Origin: CAG-390 sp964384555
Lineage (GTDB): Bacteria; Bacillota; Clostridia; Oscillospirales; CAG-272
Reading direction: 5' to 3'
DNA length: 64,000 bases
NCBI GenBank assembly: GCA_964384555.1
Contig: CAYLLA010000003.1
Span: forward strand, 1-64,000
Shown: positions 33,916 to 41,134 of the stretch, piece after piece
Layout: the number at the start of each line of letters is the position of its first letter
Position numbering within the stretch: position 1 is the stretch's first letter
The notes under the pieces: generated by a model
Seen by the model: only the letters and a program-made list of their open reading frames with translations
Told to the model about the DNA's origin: nothing
The model's database searches: none
Position numbers and translations under genes: made by a program

Positions 33916-34683
33916 TCAAAACAAATGCTCCACGGCCAGTATAACAACACCCAAGATCACAAGTATAGCGCCTGTTATGCGGTTTAGTGTTTTAGGAGCG
34001 GATCTGTTTGCTATCTGTGCCGCAAGCTGTGCAAAAAGCAGGGTACTGATAACGCAAACGATAAGTGCGGTGATATCGGGCATTCCGCCTATGGCGAAAT
34101 GACTTACCGAGCCGGTAAACGCCGTAGCACTCATTATAAACACGCTCGTTCCCACTGCCGTTTTAAGTTCATATCCAAGCACGGAGGTAAGCACCAAAAG
34201 CATCATCATGCCTCCGCCCGCGCCAACAAAACCGCAAATAAAGCCTACCAGCGCACCGCAAATTATCGATTTGACGGCTCTTTGGCGGGGTGTTGACTCA
34301 CTAAGACTGCGTTTAGGCTCCATCACCGGCTTTACAATAAACTTTATACCAAGCAGAAGAGTCATAAAGACCGAAAAACTGCCCATTGTTGATTTTGGTA
34401 CTACGCTTGCAACATAACTTCCGACGGTCGTAAAGCAAAGCACCGATACCATCATTATAATGCCGTTTTTTATATCAAGATTTTTATTTTTGCCGTATGT
34501 CACAGCCGATGCCGCACTGGCAAGCACGTCACTTGCAAGTGCTATGCCGACCGCCATATAGGGGTCCATATCAAGAAAGGTCATCAGCATTGGGCTTATT
34601 ACCGCCGCGGCACTCATGCCCGCAAAGCCGGTGCCAAGCCCCGCGCCTATACCCGCGATGATACATACGATTATTTTAAGCAT
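33916..34683 (-). CDS. TauE/SafE family membrane permease
   Basis: Anion exporter family protein of 255 residues with about eight hydrophobic segments. Typical features are the glycine-rich first helix GIGAGLGTGFAGMSAAAV, repeated in the second half as ALVGFICGFVGAGGGMMML, and GTSVFIMSATAFTGSVSHFA near 185. Members export sulfite, sulfoacetate or related anions; substrate unknown here. AAGGAG is about 11 bases upstream. It lies 15 bases after the marR-type gene and is probably controlled by it. Confidence 0.88.
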   Translation of the reverse strand: MLKIIVCIIAGIGAGLGTGFAGMSAAAVISPMLMTFLDMDPYMAVGIALASDVLASAASAVTYGKNKNLDIKNGIIMMVSVLCFTTVGSYVASVVPKSTMGSFSVFMTLLLGIKFIVKPVMEPKRSLSESTPRQRAVKSIICGALVGFICGFVGAGGGMMMLLVLTSVLGYELKTAVGTSVFIMSATAFTGSVSHFAIGGMPDITALIVCVISTLLFAQLAAQIANRSAPKTLNRITGAILVILGVVILAVEHLF

Positions 34684-34698
34684 TCTTTTTTATTCTCC

Positions 34699-35148
34699 TT
34701 ATTTGTTCGCTTCATTTGATTCAAAATCCAAGATGTTTCTCTCAAGCTTGCGGTGGATGCTGTCCAGCACCAAAAGCTCCTCGTCGCTTATACCGCGTCG
34801 CAACACGCCGGCAAATGATGCCTGCATGGCACGTCCCTCATCTATGAGCGGCTCCGCACACGGCGTTGGCACAAGCCTGTGTATCCTGCGGTCGTCCGCA
34901 TCATTTTGCCGCTCCATAAGCCCCGCACCTATCAGCGTTTCAACAGCTACGGATGCTATACCGCTCTTTATTCCGCGCACAGCGCATATATCCCGCGCGG
35001 TGTTGTATTCGGGATTGTTTGCGCAAAACATCAAAACGTCAAAGCAGGTCTGATTTATGCCATACCTGCGGCAGATAGGCTCGCAAAGTCCCGCATAAAA
35101 ATTAGCAAGCTTTTTGCCCATCGATATCATAGCAATACCCGACATCAT
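34699..35148 (-). CDS. MarR family transcriptional regulator
   Basis: Winged-helix repressor of 149 residues: dimerisation helices at both ends, helix-turn-helix around CAVRGIKSGIASVAVETLIG, and wing around RQNDADDRRIHRLVPT, the D-x-R-x-x-x-L pattern of the family. AAGGAG lies about 12 bases before the ATG. Its promoter is followed by two palindromes that are likely its own operators, making marR-tauE an autoregulated pair. Effector unknown. Confidence 0.88.
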   Translation of the reverse strand: MMSGIAMISMGKKLANFYAGLCEPICRRYGINQTCFDVLMFCANNPEYNTARDICAVRGIKSGIASVAVETLIGAGLMERQNDADDRRIHRLVPTPCAEPLIDEGRAMQASFAGVLRRGISDEELLVLDSIHRKLERNILDFESNEANK

Positions 35149-35170
35149 TTCATAACTCAGCTCCTTTTTG

Positions 35171-35191
35171 TTCTAATTTTAGAATATCTAA
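35171..35191 (-). promoter_or_regulatory. Probable MarR operators
   Basis: Two overlapping palindromes: TTCTAATTTTAGAA (35171-35184) and TTAGAATATCTAA (35179-35191). They begin directly behind the -10 of the marR promoter, at the transcription start. Confidence 0.7.
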
Positions 35192-35192
35192 T

Positions 35193-35221
35193 ATTATATC
35201 ACATGTCGTTTATCTTGTCAA
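35193..35221 (-). promoter_or_regulatory. Consensus promoter of marR-tauE
   Basis: Minus strand TTGACA (35216-35221), 17 bases, TATAAT (35193-35198), extended -10 TGA. Confidence 0.88.
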
Positions 35222-35241
35222 GTATTTTGCTGTTTTGATAC

Positions 35242-35280
35242 AAAAAGACCGCCCGAACGTTTCCGTCCGAGCGGTCTTTT
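35242..35280 (-). terminator. Terminator of the ABC-exporter/DUF1854 unit
   Basis: AAAAGACCGC pairs with GCGGTCTTTT; the stem continues inward with two mismatches. T-runs are present for either strand; the minus strand use follows from gene order. Confidence 0.82.
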
Positions 35281-35298
35281 AATTAAATAGTTAATATA

Positions 35299-35784
35299 TC
35301 AAAGAAAACTGGAGATCAATATCCAGCTCTTGCGGTCAAGTGCCGCAAGGCTTTCTATCTCGTATCTGTTATCGCTTGAATCGCGAATGATAACACGATC
35401 CTCCGGGTAGATCTTCATGTCGCTGTGACGGTTTCTGATGCGGAATTCCGCGCGACCGTGGTCGGTATCTACCTTCATGACGAGTGCGCCCGTCGAATCC
35501 GAGCATTCATATATCTTTGTTATCTTCGGGATGAGATAATAATCATTAAAGCAAGCTTTGACCGCCGCCGCGGACTCGGGCGTGAGATCGTCATAACTGC
35601 GTATCATGGCTATCTGCTTTTCATCCTTATCGATAAGAGATATGTAATGGTCGCGATCCGAAACAGGGAAGAGACGGCGCAGCTCGACTTCGTTATATTC
35701 GGTGCCGTCGCCAAGTTTCAGTGAAACATTAAATACATCGGTAAGACGTATCGTTGCCGTCTTATCAAGAAATGTCATTGCCAT
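35299..35784 (-). CDS. DUF1854 domain protein
   Basis: A 161-residue soluble protein beginning MAMTFLDKTATIRLTDVFNV, with FPVSDRDHYISLIDKDEKQI and the C-terminal RIVIRDSSDNRYEI-like segment characteristic of DUF1854. The biochemical function is not known. It follows the ABC exporter gene by about 60 bases, and DUF1854 genes are repeatedly found beside exporters of this type, suggesting an accessory or regulatory partner of the transporter. GGAG six bases before the ATG at 35784 fixes the start. Confidence 0.8.
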   Translation of the reverse strand: MAMTFLDKTATIRLTDVFNVSLKLGDGTEYNEVELRRLFPVSDRDHYISLIDKDEKQIAMIRSYDDLTPESAAAVKACFNDYYLIPKITKIYECSDSTGALVMKVDTDHGRAEFRIRNRHSDMKIYPEDRVIIRDSSDNRYEIESLAALDRKSWILISSFL

Positions 35785-35858
35785 ATCAAACTCCATTCCG
35801 CCGCTGTGGGCGATGATGTGATCTAAACTTATAGGTTGCCGTCGTAGCCGTATCTGTA

Positions 35859-38114
35859 TTATTCAAAACGGCTCTCGGCCTTGGCACGTGTCAGCTTGTC
35901 CGACATAGACTGTATCTCTACCAAGCGATAATACTTGCCCTTTGCCGCCAAAAGCTCCTCGGGCGTGCCGCATTCGATTATCTCACCGTTATCAACAACA
36001 ACTATCTTGTTGGCCTTGCTCAGCGTGGAGAGACGGTGCGCTATCATTATGGTCGTCCGACCGGATATCATCCGCTCGATGGCCTCCTGTATCAGGTGTT
36101 CGGTCTCCGAGTCAACGGATGCCGTCGCTTCGTCAAATACCAAAATACTGGGGTTTTTAAGCATCGCGCGGGCGATGGAAACACGCTGACGCTCGCCTCC
36201 CGAAAGGCCGACTCCGCGCTCGCCGAGCACTGCATCATAGCCATCAGGCTGTCTTACTATAAACTCGTGCGCGTTGGCGACATCCGCCGCCTGCAGCACG
36301 CGCTCGACCGAGCAATTTTCAATTCCGTATGCGATATTATTAAATATCGTATCATGGAACATCAGTGGCTCCTGCTGTACAAAACCTATCTGACTGCGAT
36401 AATACTGCATGTCTATATCTTTAATATTGACATCGTCCACCAATATATCGCCGTCATAATGGTCGTAGTACCGCATAAACAGGTTGATGAGCGTGGATTT
36501 ACCCGAACCTGTCGTTCCGACAATACCCACAATATCTCCAGGCTCTATGGTCAGATTTATGTTTTTAAGCGTCTTTTTGGTGCGGTCAAAGGAAAAGCTT
36601 ACATTTTTAAATTCTATCTTACCACGCATCTCGGGCAGGACATTGCCCTTGCCGAAGTTGTGCTCCGGCTCGGCATCAAGGATATCAAGTATCCTCTCCG
36701 CGGAGGCAAGTGCGGATTGATAGGAATCGTTAAGGTTGGCAAAGAAGTTCACGGGGCCGTAGAACATCGATGCATAGGATATAAAGGACACCAAAAGTCC
36801 CGTTGTCAGATCGCCCGAACCGTTTATTACCATCTGTCCGCCGAACGCCCAGATCATTACAGAACCAATGCTGATGAGCGTATTGACAGCAGCGGGGAAG
36901 ATGTTGAGTATTGCTGAAGCTTGGGCATCTGTCTCATACCAATCGCTGTTGGCCTTTTTGAAGCGATCGGTGGTACCCTCCTCGTTTGTAAAGGACTTTA
37001 CAACACGGATACCCGGGATGGTATCCGTAAGCACCGAGGATACAGCCGTCCAGCGCCGCCATATACGCAGGTAAAATGGGCGTATCTTTTGGCCGAATAT
37101 CCTCGCTCCGATAACAACGAGCGGGACGGGAATCAGAGAAAGCAGGGTGAGCTTGGGGTTCATGACAAGCATAACGACAATTATACCTATCATTTTAAAG
37201 AACTCAACGACTACTTCCTGCGTAATGCGCAACATAAAGGCGCGCAGAGTGTTACTGTCCCCGCTTATACGGTTGATGACAGCACCTGTGGAGGTTTTAT
37301 CATAAAATCGCATTGGCAGGTACTGCGCTTTTTCGTAAACATCGTTTCTCAGCGACATAACTATCCTGTCGCCGGATTTACGAAGCACCGTGCCGCGCAC
37401 AGCGCCAATGGCGTGAGTTAAAAAATGCAAAAACACAAGACCAAATGCTACAAACAAAAGCTTTTGGGCATTTTTATTCGGTAGGATATCATCCACCAAG
37501 CTTTTGGTAAGCAGTGGCGGAACAAGGGAGAGAGCTGTCGAGGCAACAGCCAAAATAATTGAAAATATCAGCTGTCGCCATTCGGGAACAAGATACTTGC
37601 CGAGCTTTGCCACTACCTTCTTTTTGCTGGCACAATGGATGCAATCAGCCCCGGGAGAGGAGAGAGCGCGGCCGCATTTGGGACATACCGAAAGCTGTTT
37701 TTTGTAAACTGCCTCCATGCAGTCATAGGCCTCATCGATATCCTCACCTTGAGATACCGATACCAAGAAGTTGGCTGCCGCCTCACAAAGAGCGTTAACG
37801 CTAAAGGTATAACGGAAGATGTTTACCGTCTCACCGCTCTTTAGCGTCAGTCGCAGGATGGCATTACCGTACATTCGCTTGTTTTGGGCAGATTCGATAT
37901 CCTTTATTTCGACCGATCTGCCAAAATGATCACTGTCAAGCTCATAAGTATCGATCCTGTCATCACTTACAAGCAAAACACTGCGGCAATATTCCGATTT
38001 AACGGATATATCACCTACAATGGCAAAGAGATAGGGGTGCGCGGGGTCTTCGCGGGAGAGAAGCTTTTTCATTTCCTCGTCGCCAAGGACCGAGTTGATC
38101 AAGAGTTCTTTCAT
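35859..38114 (-). CDS. ABC exporter with N-terminal PH-like and zinc-ribbon head
   Basis: Fused membrane-ATPase exporter half of 751 residues, probably a homodimer. Residues 1-130 are not part of normal exporters: a beta-rich PH-like segment (RSVLLVSDDRIDTYELDSD, SAQNKRMYGNAILRLTL) is followed by a zinc ribbon, CPKCGRAL and CIHC near 145-165. Six membrane helices follow (about 175-450), then the ATPase: Walker A GTTGSGKSTL, signature GLSGGERQR, Walker B ILVFDEATASVD, switch IAHRLST. All catalytic residues are intact. The ~170-base structured leader lacks a strong ribosome site. Next gene is DUF1854. Confidence 0.88.
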   Translation of the reverse strand: MKELLINSVLGDEEMKKLLSREDPAHPYLFAIVGDISVKSEYCRSVLLVSDDRIDTYELDSDHFGRSVEIKDIESAQNKRMYGNAILRLTLKSGETVNIFRYTFSVNALCEAAANFLVSVSQGEDIDEAYDCMEAVYKKQLSVCPKCGRALSSPGADCIHCASKKKVVAKLGKYLVPEWRQLIFSIILAVASTALSLVPPLLTKSLVDDILPNKNAQKLLFVAFGLVFLHFLTHAIGAVRGTVLRKSGDRIVMSLRNDVYEKAQYLPMRFYDKTSTGAVINRISGDSNTLRAFMLRITQEVVVEFFKMIGIIVVMLVMNPKLTLLSLIPVPLVVIGARIFGQKIRPFYLRIWRRWTAVSSVLTDTIPGIRVVKSFTNEEGTTDRFKKANSDWYETDAQASAILNIFPAAVNTLISIGSVMIWAFGGQMVINGSGDLTTGLLVSFISYASMFYGPVNFFANLNDSYQSALASAERILDILDAEPEHNFGKGNVLPEMRGKIEFKNVSFSFDRTKKTLKNINLTIEPGDIVGIVGTTGSGKSTLINLFMRYYDHYDGDILVDDVNIKDIDMQYYRSQIGFVQQEPLMFHDTIFNNIAYGIENCSVERVLQAADVANAHEFIVRQPDGYDAVLGERGVGLSGGERQRVSIARAMLKNPSILVFDEATASVDSETEHLIQEAIERMISGRTTIMIAHRLSTLSKANKIVVVDNGEIIECGTPEELLAAKGKYYRLVEIQSMSDKLTRAKAESRFE

Positions 38115-38291
38115 AGCTCTGTTTTACGGCACGCCGTGCTGTCAGGCGCGGTCGGGTGCCGGTGGGAGGCCTTGCCGCACTAAAATAGTTACCAAAGTTC
38201 GCCGTTATCCTTCATGCGCTTTGGTGTTTTAGCTTATGGGTCGATTGCGGTGGCATTTTGGATAGATGACCGCAAGACGATCATCAACTAA

Positions 38292-38320
38292 TTTTACCAT
38301 CAAAAATATCGAGTGTCAAC
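38292..38320 (-). promoter_or_regulatory. Promoter of the ABC exporter/DUF1854 unit
   Basis: Minus strand TTGACA (38315-38320), 17 bases, TAAAAT (38292-38297). A leader of about 170 bases follows, with a possible ACCAAAG/CTTTGGT stem. Confidence 0.7.
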
Positions 38321-38344
38321 AAAAAACGCGAATTATAGTTAAAA

Positions 38345-38405
38345 TGACCAATAATTCATTCAAGTACAACAAAAATCTTCGTTGTCGCTTGTGAATTATT
38401 GGTCA
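38345..38405. repeat. 61-base element with perfect 14-bp terminal inverted repeats
   Basis: TGACCAATAATTCA (38345-38358) and its exact complement (38392-38405) flank an inner stem CAAG-ACAAC with GTTGT-CTTG. TTTTAA follows on the minus strand, so it could end the TIGR04086 transcript; the form is also that of a miniature inverted-repeat element. Confidence 0.6.
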
Positions 38406-38417
38406 GATGCAACATAG

Positions 38418-38981
38418 CTATCTCTTTTTGTATTTCCTCGATCTTCCTCCGAGCGCGTGGCGGCTCTTGCTGCCGCCCGGCGCTGCTATGTAAGCTCCAA
38501 GGATAAAAATCAGGACCGCAAGCCCTCTCTTCAACCACCCGAGGATCGATATATCGGCACCGAGACCCGGCAGAGCAAAGGAAAGGACAAAAACAGCGGC
38601 ATTAAGTATAAGCGCCGCAGCAAGTGAGAGCCATATATTTCTGCGTCCGAGGATGCGTGCCATCACCACGCCGCCGCAAAAAGCACCTAAGGATAGTGCT
38701 GACATGGCAACAACTCCCGCACTTTTGGCCGGGTCAACAGTGGTCATGAGGATCGGGCAGGCTATCGCCAGCATGAGTAACCCGCTGCAGACAGCAACGG
38801 CCGCTCCCGAAATCATTGCCGCCGGTGCACTGCCCGCAATGCTTTCTTTATCTTTTCCGCCTCGATCGGGGCTTGGGGTTTTGATTGCTATCGGCATACG
38901 CTCGCGGGAGGCGGAACGGACGCGCGTGCTTTTTTGTTCGATCACAGACACGATATCATCTCCGAATAAATTAAATTGCAT
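38418..38981 (-). CDS. TIGR04086 family membrane protein
   Basis: A 187-residue protein with a basic hydrophilic N-terminal ~50 residues and four hydrophobic segments (about 55-80, 88-108, 113-137 and 143-168), ending in a very basic tail SRHALGGRSRKYKKR. The glycine/alanine-rich four-helix pattern and the position behind yajC match the TIGR04086 family of Clostridia, whose function is unknown. The six-cysteine peptide gene often found beside this pair was looked for and not seen. Confidence 0.7.
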   Translation of the reverse strand: MQFNLFGDDIVSVIEQKSTRVRSASRERMPIAIKTPSPDRGGKDKESIAGSAPAAMISGAAVAVCSGLLMLAIACPILMTTVDPAKSAGVVAMSALSLGAFCGGVVMARILGRRNIWLSLAAALILNAAVFVLSFALPGLGADISILGWLKRGLAVLIFILGAYIAAPGGSKSRHALGGRSRKYKKR

Positions 38982-39045
38982 GGATTCTCATCCGCTATTC
39001 AATTACTATGCCGCGCCTGTCGGGTATATGATATTTTTACCGTGA

Positions 39046-39090
39046 TCAAAAAAAGACCCTCCGGGGATCTTATCATCTCCCGGAGAGTCT
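39046..39090 (-). terminator. Terminator of yajC
   Basis: Minus strand stem AGAC-CTCCGGG with CCCGGAG-GTCT around an eight-base loop region, followed by seven T. Confidence 0.85.
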
Positions 39091-39128
39091 ATCATATCAG
39101 TGGAACAGGGAATTACAGCGCACGGCTA

Positions 39129-39566
39129 TCATTTCTGATCGGCTTTATCCTCGTTTGCACCCTTATCCTTTTTTGCTTTCTTTTTTTCGACCTTTTCTGC
39201 CTTTTCGGACTTGTCGGTCTTATCGTTGCCGTCACGCTTCTCGTCGTTACCGCCGTTTACCGGAACGGTCACGCGGGAGATCGCACTTTTGAGAATGTGA
39301 ATGCGGGTGCGGTCGCGGCTGGTCACGATGGTCACGGTGTCCTCACTGCTGATCGCAATGATTATACCGATAATGCCGCCGATGGTCACTATCTCATCAC
39401 CGACCGCAAGATTGTTGCGCATCTCGTTTGTCTCCTTTTCCTGCTTGCGCTGGGGGCGAATGAAGAAAAAGTAGAAGACCACGAGCATCAGCACGATCAT
39501 AACGACCGTACCTATCATGTTGCCGCCGCTCGCATTTGTGGTGGCATCTGTCAAAAATAAAGGCAT
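39129..39566 (-). CDS. yajC: Preprotein translocase subunit YajC
   Basis: Small accessory subunit of the Sec translocon. One membrane helix at about 16-36 (GTVVMIVLMLVVFYFFFI) followed by RPQRKQEKE and the conserved LAVGDEIVTIGGIIGIIIAI. The 145-residue length includes a Lys/Glu/Asp-rich tail of about 45 residues beyond the usual end. GGAGG-type site precedes the ATG. Good promoter upstream and terminator downstream make it a single-gene unit. Confidence 0.93.
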   Translation of the reverse strand: MPLFLTDATTNASGGNMIGTVVMIVLMLVVFYFFFIRPQRKQEKETNEMRNNLAVGDEIVTIGGIIGIIIAISSEDTVTIVTSRDRTRIHILKSAISRVTVPVNGGNDEKRDGNDKTDKSEKAEKVEKKKAKKDKGANEDKADQK

Positions 39567-39597
39567 TTTTATTATCCTCCGAATGCTGTTTTACCAT

Positions 39598-39626
39598 ATT
39601 ATACACCATGCACGCCACTCTTTCAA
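39598..39626 (-). promoter_or_regulatory. Promoter of yajC
   Basis: Minus strand TTGAAA (39621-39626), 17 bases, TATAAT (39598-39603). Confidence 0.8.
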
Positions 39627-39676
39627 TAACGAATTGTAAATTATTCATCTCCGCGAAGCAAAAAATGCCTTTCGTG

Positions 39677-39705
39677 ATTGAAAAAAACTCGGCTTTGTGC
39701 TATAC
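39677..39705 (+). promoter_or_regulatory. Promoter of rimM-trmD
   Basis: TTGAAA, 17 bases, TATACT, about 70 bases before rimM; divergent from the yajC promoter. Confidence 0.7.
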
Positions 39706-39773
39706 TATAAGCATAAGATCAAAAAATATGCTCTTATGAATAACGATCCGGAGTTGTCTCCTGCGAGGTATCA

Positions 39774-40352
39774 ATGACGACCGATTCAAAAGACACAAAA
39801 GAAAAAGATATGAAAGATATAAACGAGAACTCAAAGCGCCAACTTGCCGCGCATCTTGAATGCGGAAAGATAATCAACACACACGGTCTTGACGGAACAC
39901 TGAAGCTTGAATCCTATTGTGATTCGCCGGACGTTTTGGCCGACCTTGAATATATTTATTTTAAAGATGAAAAAAGCGGGGAAATGCAGCCGCGGCGCAT
40001 CCTTCGCGCGAGCGTACATAAACGCTTTGTACTGATGCACCTTGAGGGTGTGGACACGCCCGAGGCCGCCGATGCACTGCGAGAGACGATCGTTTACGCC
40101 GCCCGCGAGGATCTGCCGATAGCGCCCGGTGCGCATTTTATAGTGGATCTTATAGGTCTGCCGGTCATCGATGTTGACAGCGGACTGACCTACGGCAGGA
40201 TAAGTTATGTATTCAATGCAGGTGCATCGGATATTTATACCATCGAAACACCAAGCGGTGAGCGCATGATGCCCTCCGTACCGGAGTTTGTTATAAGGAT
40301 CGATATAGATCACGGTGTGTTTGTAAGACCTATTGAGGGAATGTTTGACTGA
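39774..40352 (+). CDS. rimM: Ribosome maturation factor RimM
   Basis: Assists 30S head assembly around S19. The N-terminal barrel includes ECGKIINTHGLDGTLKLESY near residue 30; the second, PRC-type barrel includes HFIVDLIGLPVIDVDSG and ends MPSVPEFVIRIDID with MFD. The first ~20 residues are Lys/Asp-rich and poorly conserved, so the start may be later (ATG at codon 13), but GAGG stands five bases before 39774. The stop is one base before the trmD start. Confidence 0.93.
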   Translation: MTTDSKDTKEKDMKDINENSKRQLAAHLECGKIINTHGLDGTLKLESYCDSPDVLADLEYIYFKDEKSGEMQPRRILRASVHKRFVLMHLEGVDTPEAADALRETIVYAAREDLPIAPGAHFIVDLIGLPVIDVDSGLTYGRISYVFNAGASDIYTIETPSGERMMPSVPEFVIRIDIDHGVFVRPIEGMFD

Positions 40353-40353
40353 T

Positions 40354-41052
40354 ATGAGATTTGACATTATGACGCTTTTTCCGGAGCTCGTCGGCAATGT
40401 CCTCTCCGAAAGCATAATAGGTCGCGCACAAAAGAGCGGTGCGATAGAAGTAGGCATTCACAACATCCGTGACTACAGTGAGGATAAGAACCGCCGAGTG
40501 GATGACACACCATACGGCGGCGGCAAGGGAATGCTTATGGCCGCGCCGCCCATCTATAACTGCTACAGCGCGATACTCACCGCAGTGCCAAACTATAACT
40601 CGCTGCGCACTCATGTTATCTTCATGTCCCCAAAGGGGCAGGTGCTAAAGCAAAAGCGCGCGCTTGAACTATCTGCCGACTATGACAGGCTTATAATTCT
40701 TTGCGGTCACTACGAGGGCGTGGATCAGCGCATCATAGACGAAATAGTTGATGAGGAGATATCAATAGGCGATTTTGTGTTGACAGGCGGTGAGATCCCC
40801 GCCTGCATACTGGTGGATGCAGTGGCAAGGACAGTCGATGGTGTGCTTTCCGCACCCGAGTGCTTTGAAAGCGAGAGCCACACCGATGGTCTGCTTGAAT
40901 ATCCTCAATACACACGGCCGTTTGAATTTCACGGTGTGAAAGTGCCGGAGGTACTCATATCCGGTCATCACGCAAACATAGACAAATGGCGGCGCGAGCA
41001 GGCGGAGCTTATAACTCGAAAACAGCGCCCGGATCTGCTTGGCGAGGCATAG
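40354..41052 (+). CDS. trmD: tRNA (guanine-37-N1) methyltransferase
   Basis: Methylates G37 of tRNAs, preventing frameshifts. The 232-residue SPOUT enzyme starts MRFDIMTLFPELV and shows the trefoil-knot signatures MSPKGQVLKQKRALEL, LCGHYEGVDQRI, EISIGDFVLTGGEIPA and YPQYTRPFEF near 200. Start at 40354, immediately after the rimM stop. The rimM-trmD order is the standard one. Confidence 0.97.
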   Translation: MRFDIMTLFPELVGNVLSESIIGRAQKSGAIEVGIHNIRDYSEDKNRRVDDTPYGGGKGMLMAAPPIYNCYSAILTAVPNYNSLRTHVIFMSPKGQVLKQKRALELSADYDRLIILCGHYEGVDQRIIDEIVDEEISIGDFVLTGGEIPACILVDAVARTVDGVLSAPECFESESHTDGLLEYPQYTRPFEFHGVKVPEVLISGHHANIDKWRREQAELITRKQRPDLLGEA

Positions 41053-41134
41053 ATCATTATTTTTAATCCCAAGCCTGATTTTTTAAAAAACTAACAGTTG
41101 AAAGACAAAATAAACAAGAAGGGAGGTACACCGA

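Noticed and set aside
38115..38417. Six-cysteine peptide gene (scfA type) expected near yajC/TIGR04086
   Set aside because: Both strands were read and no Cys-rich short frame is present.
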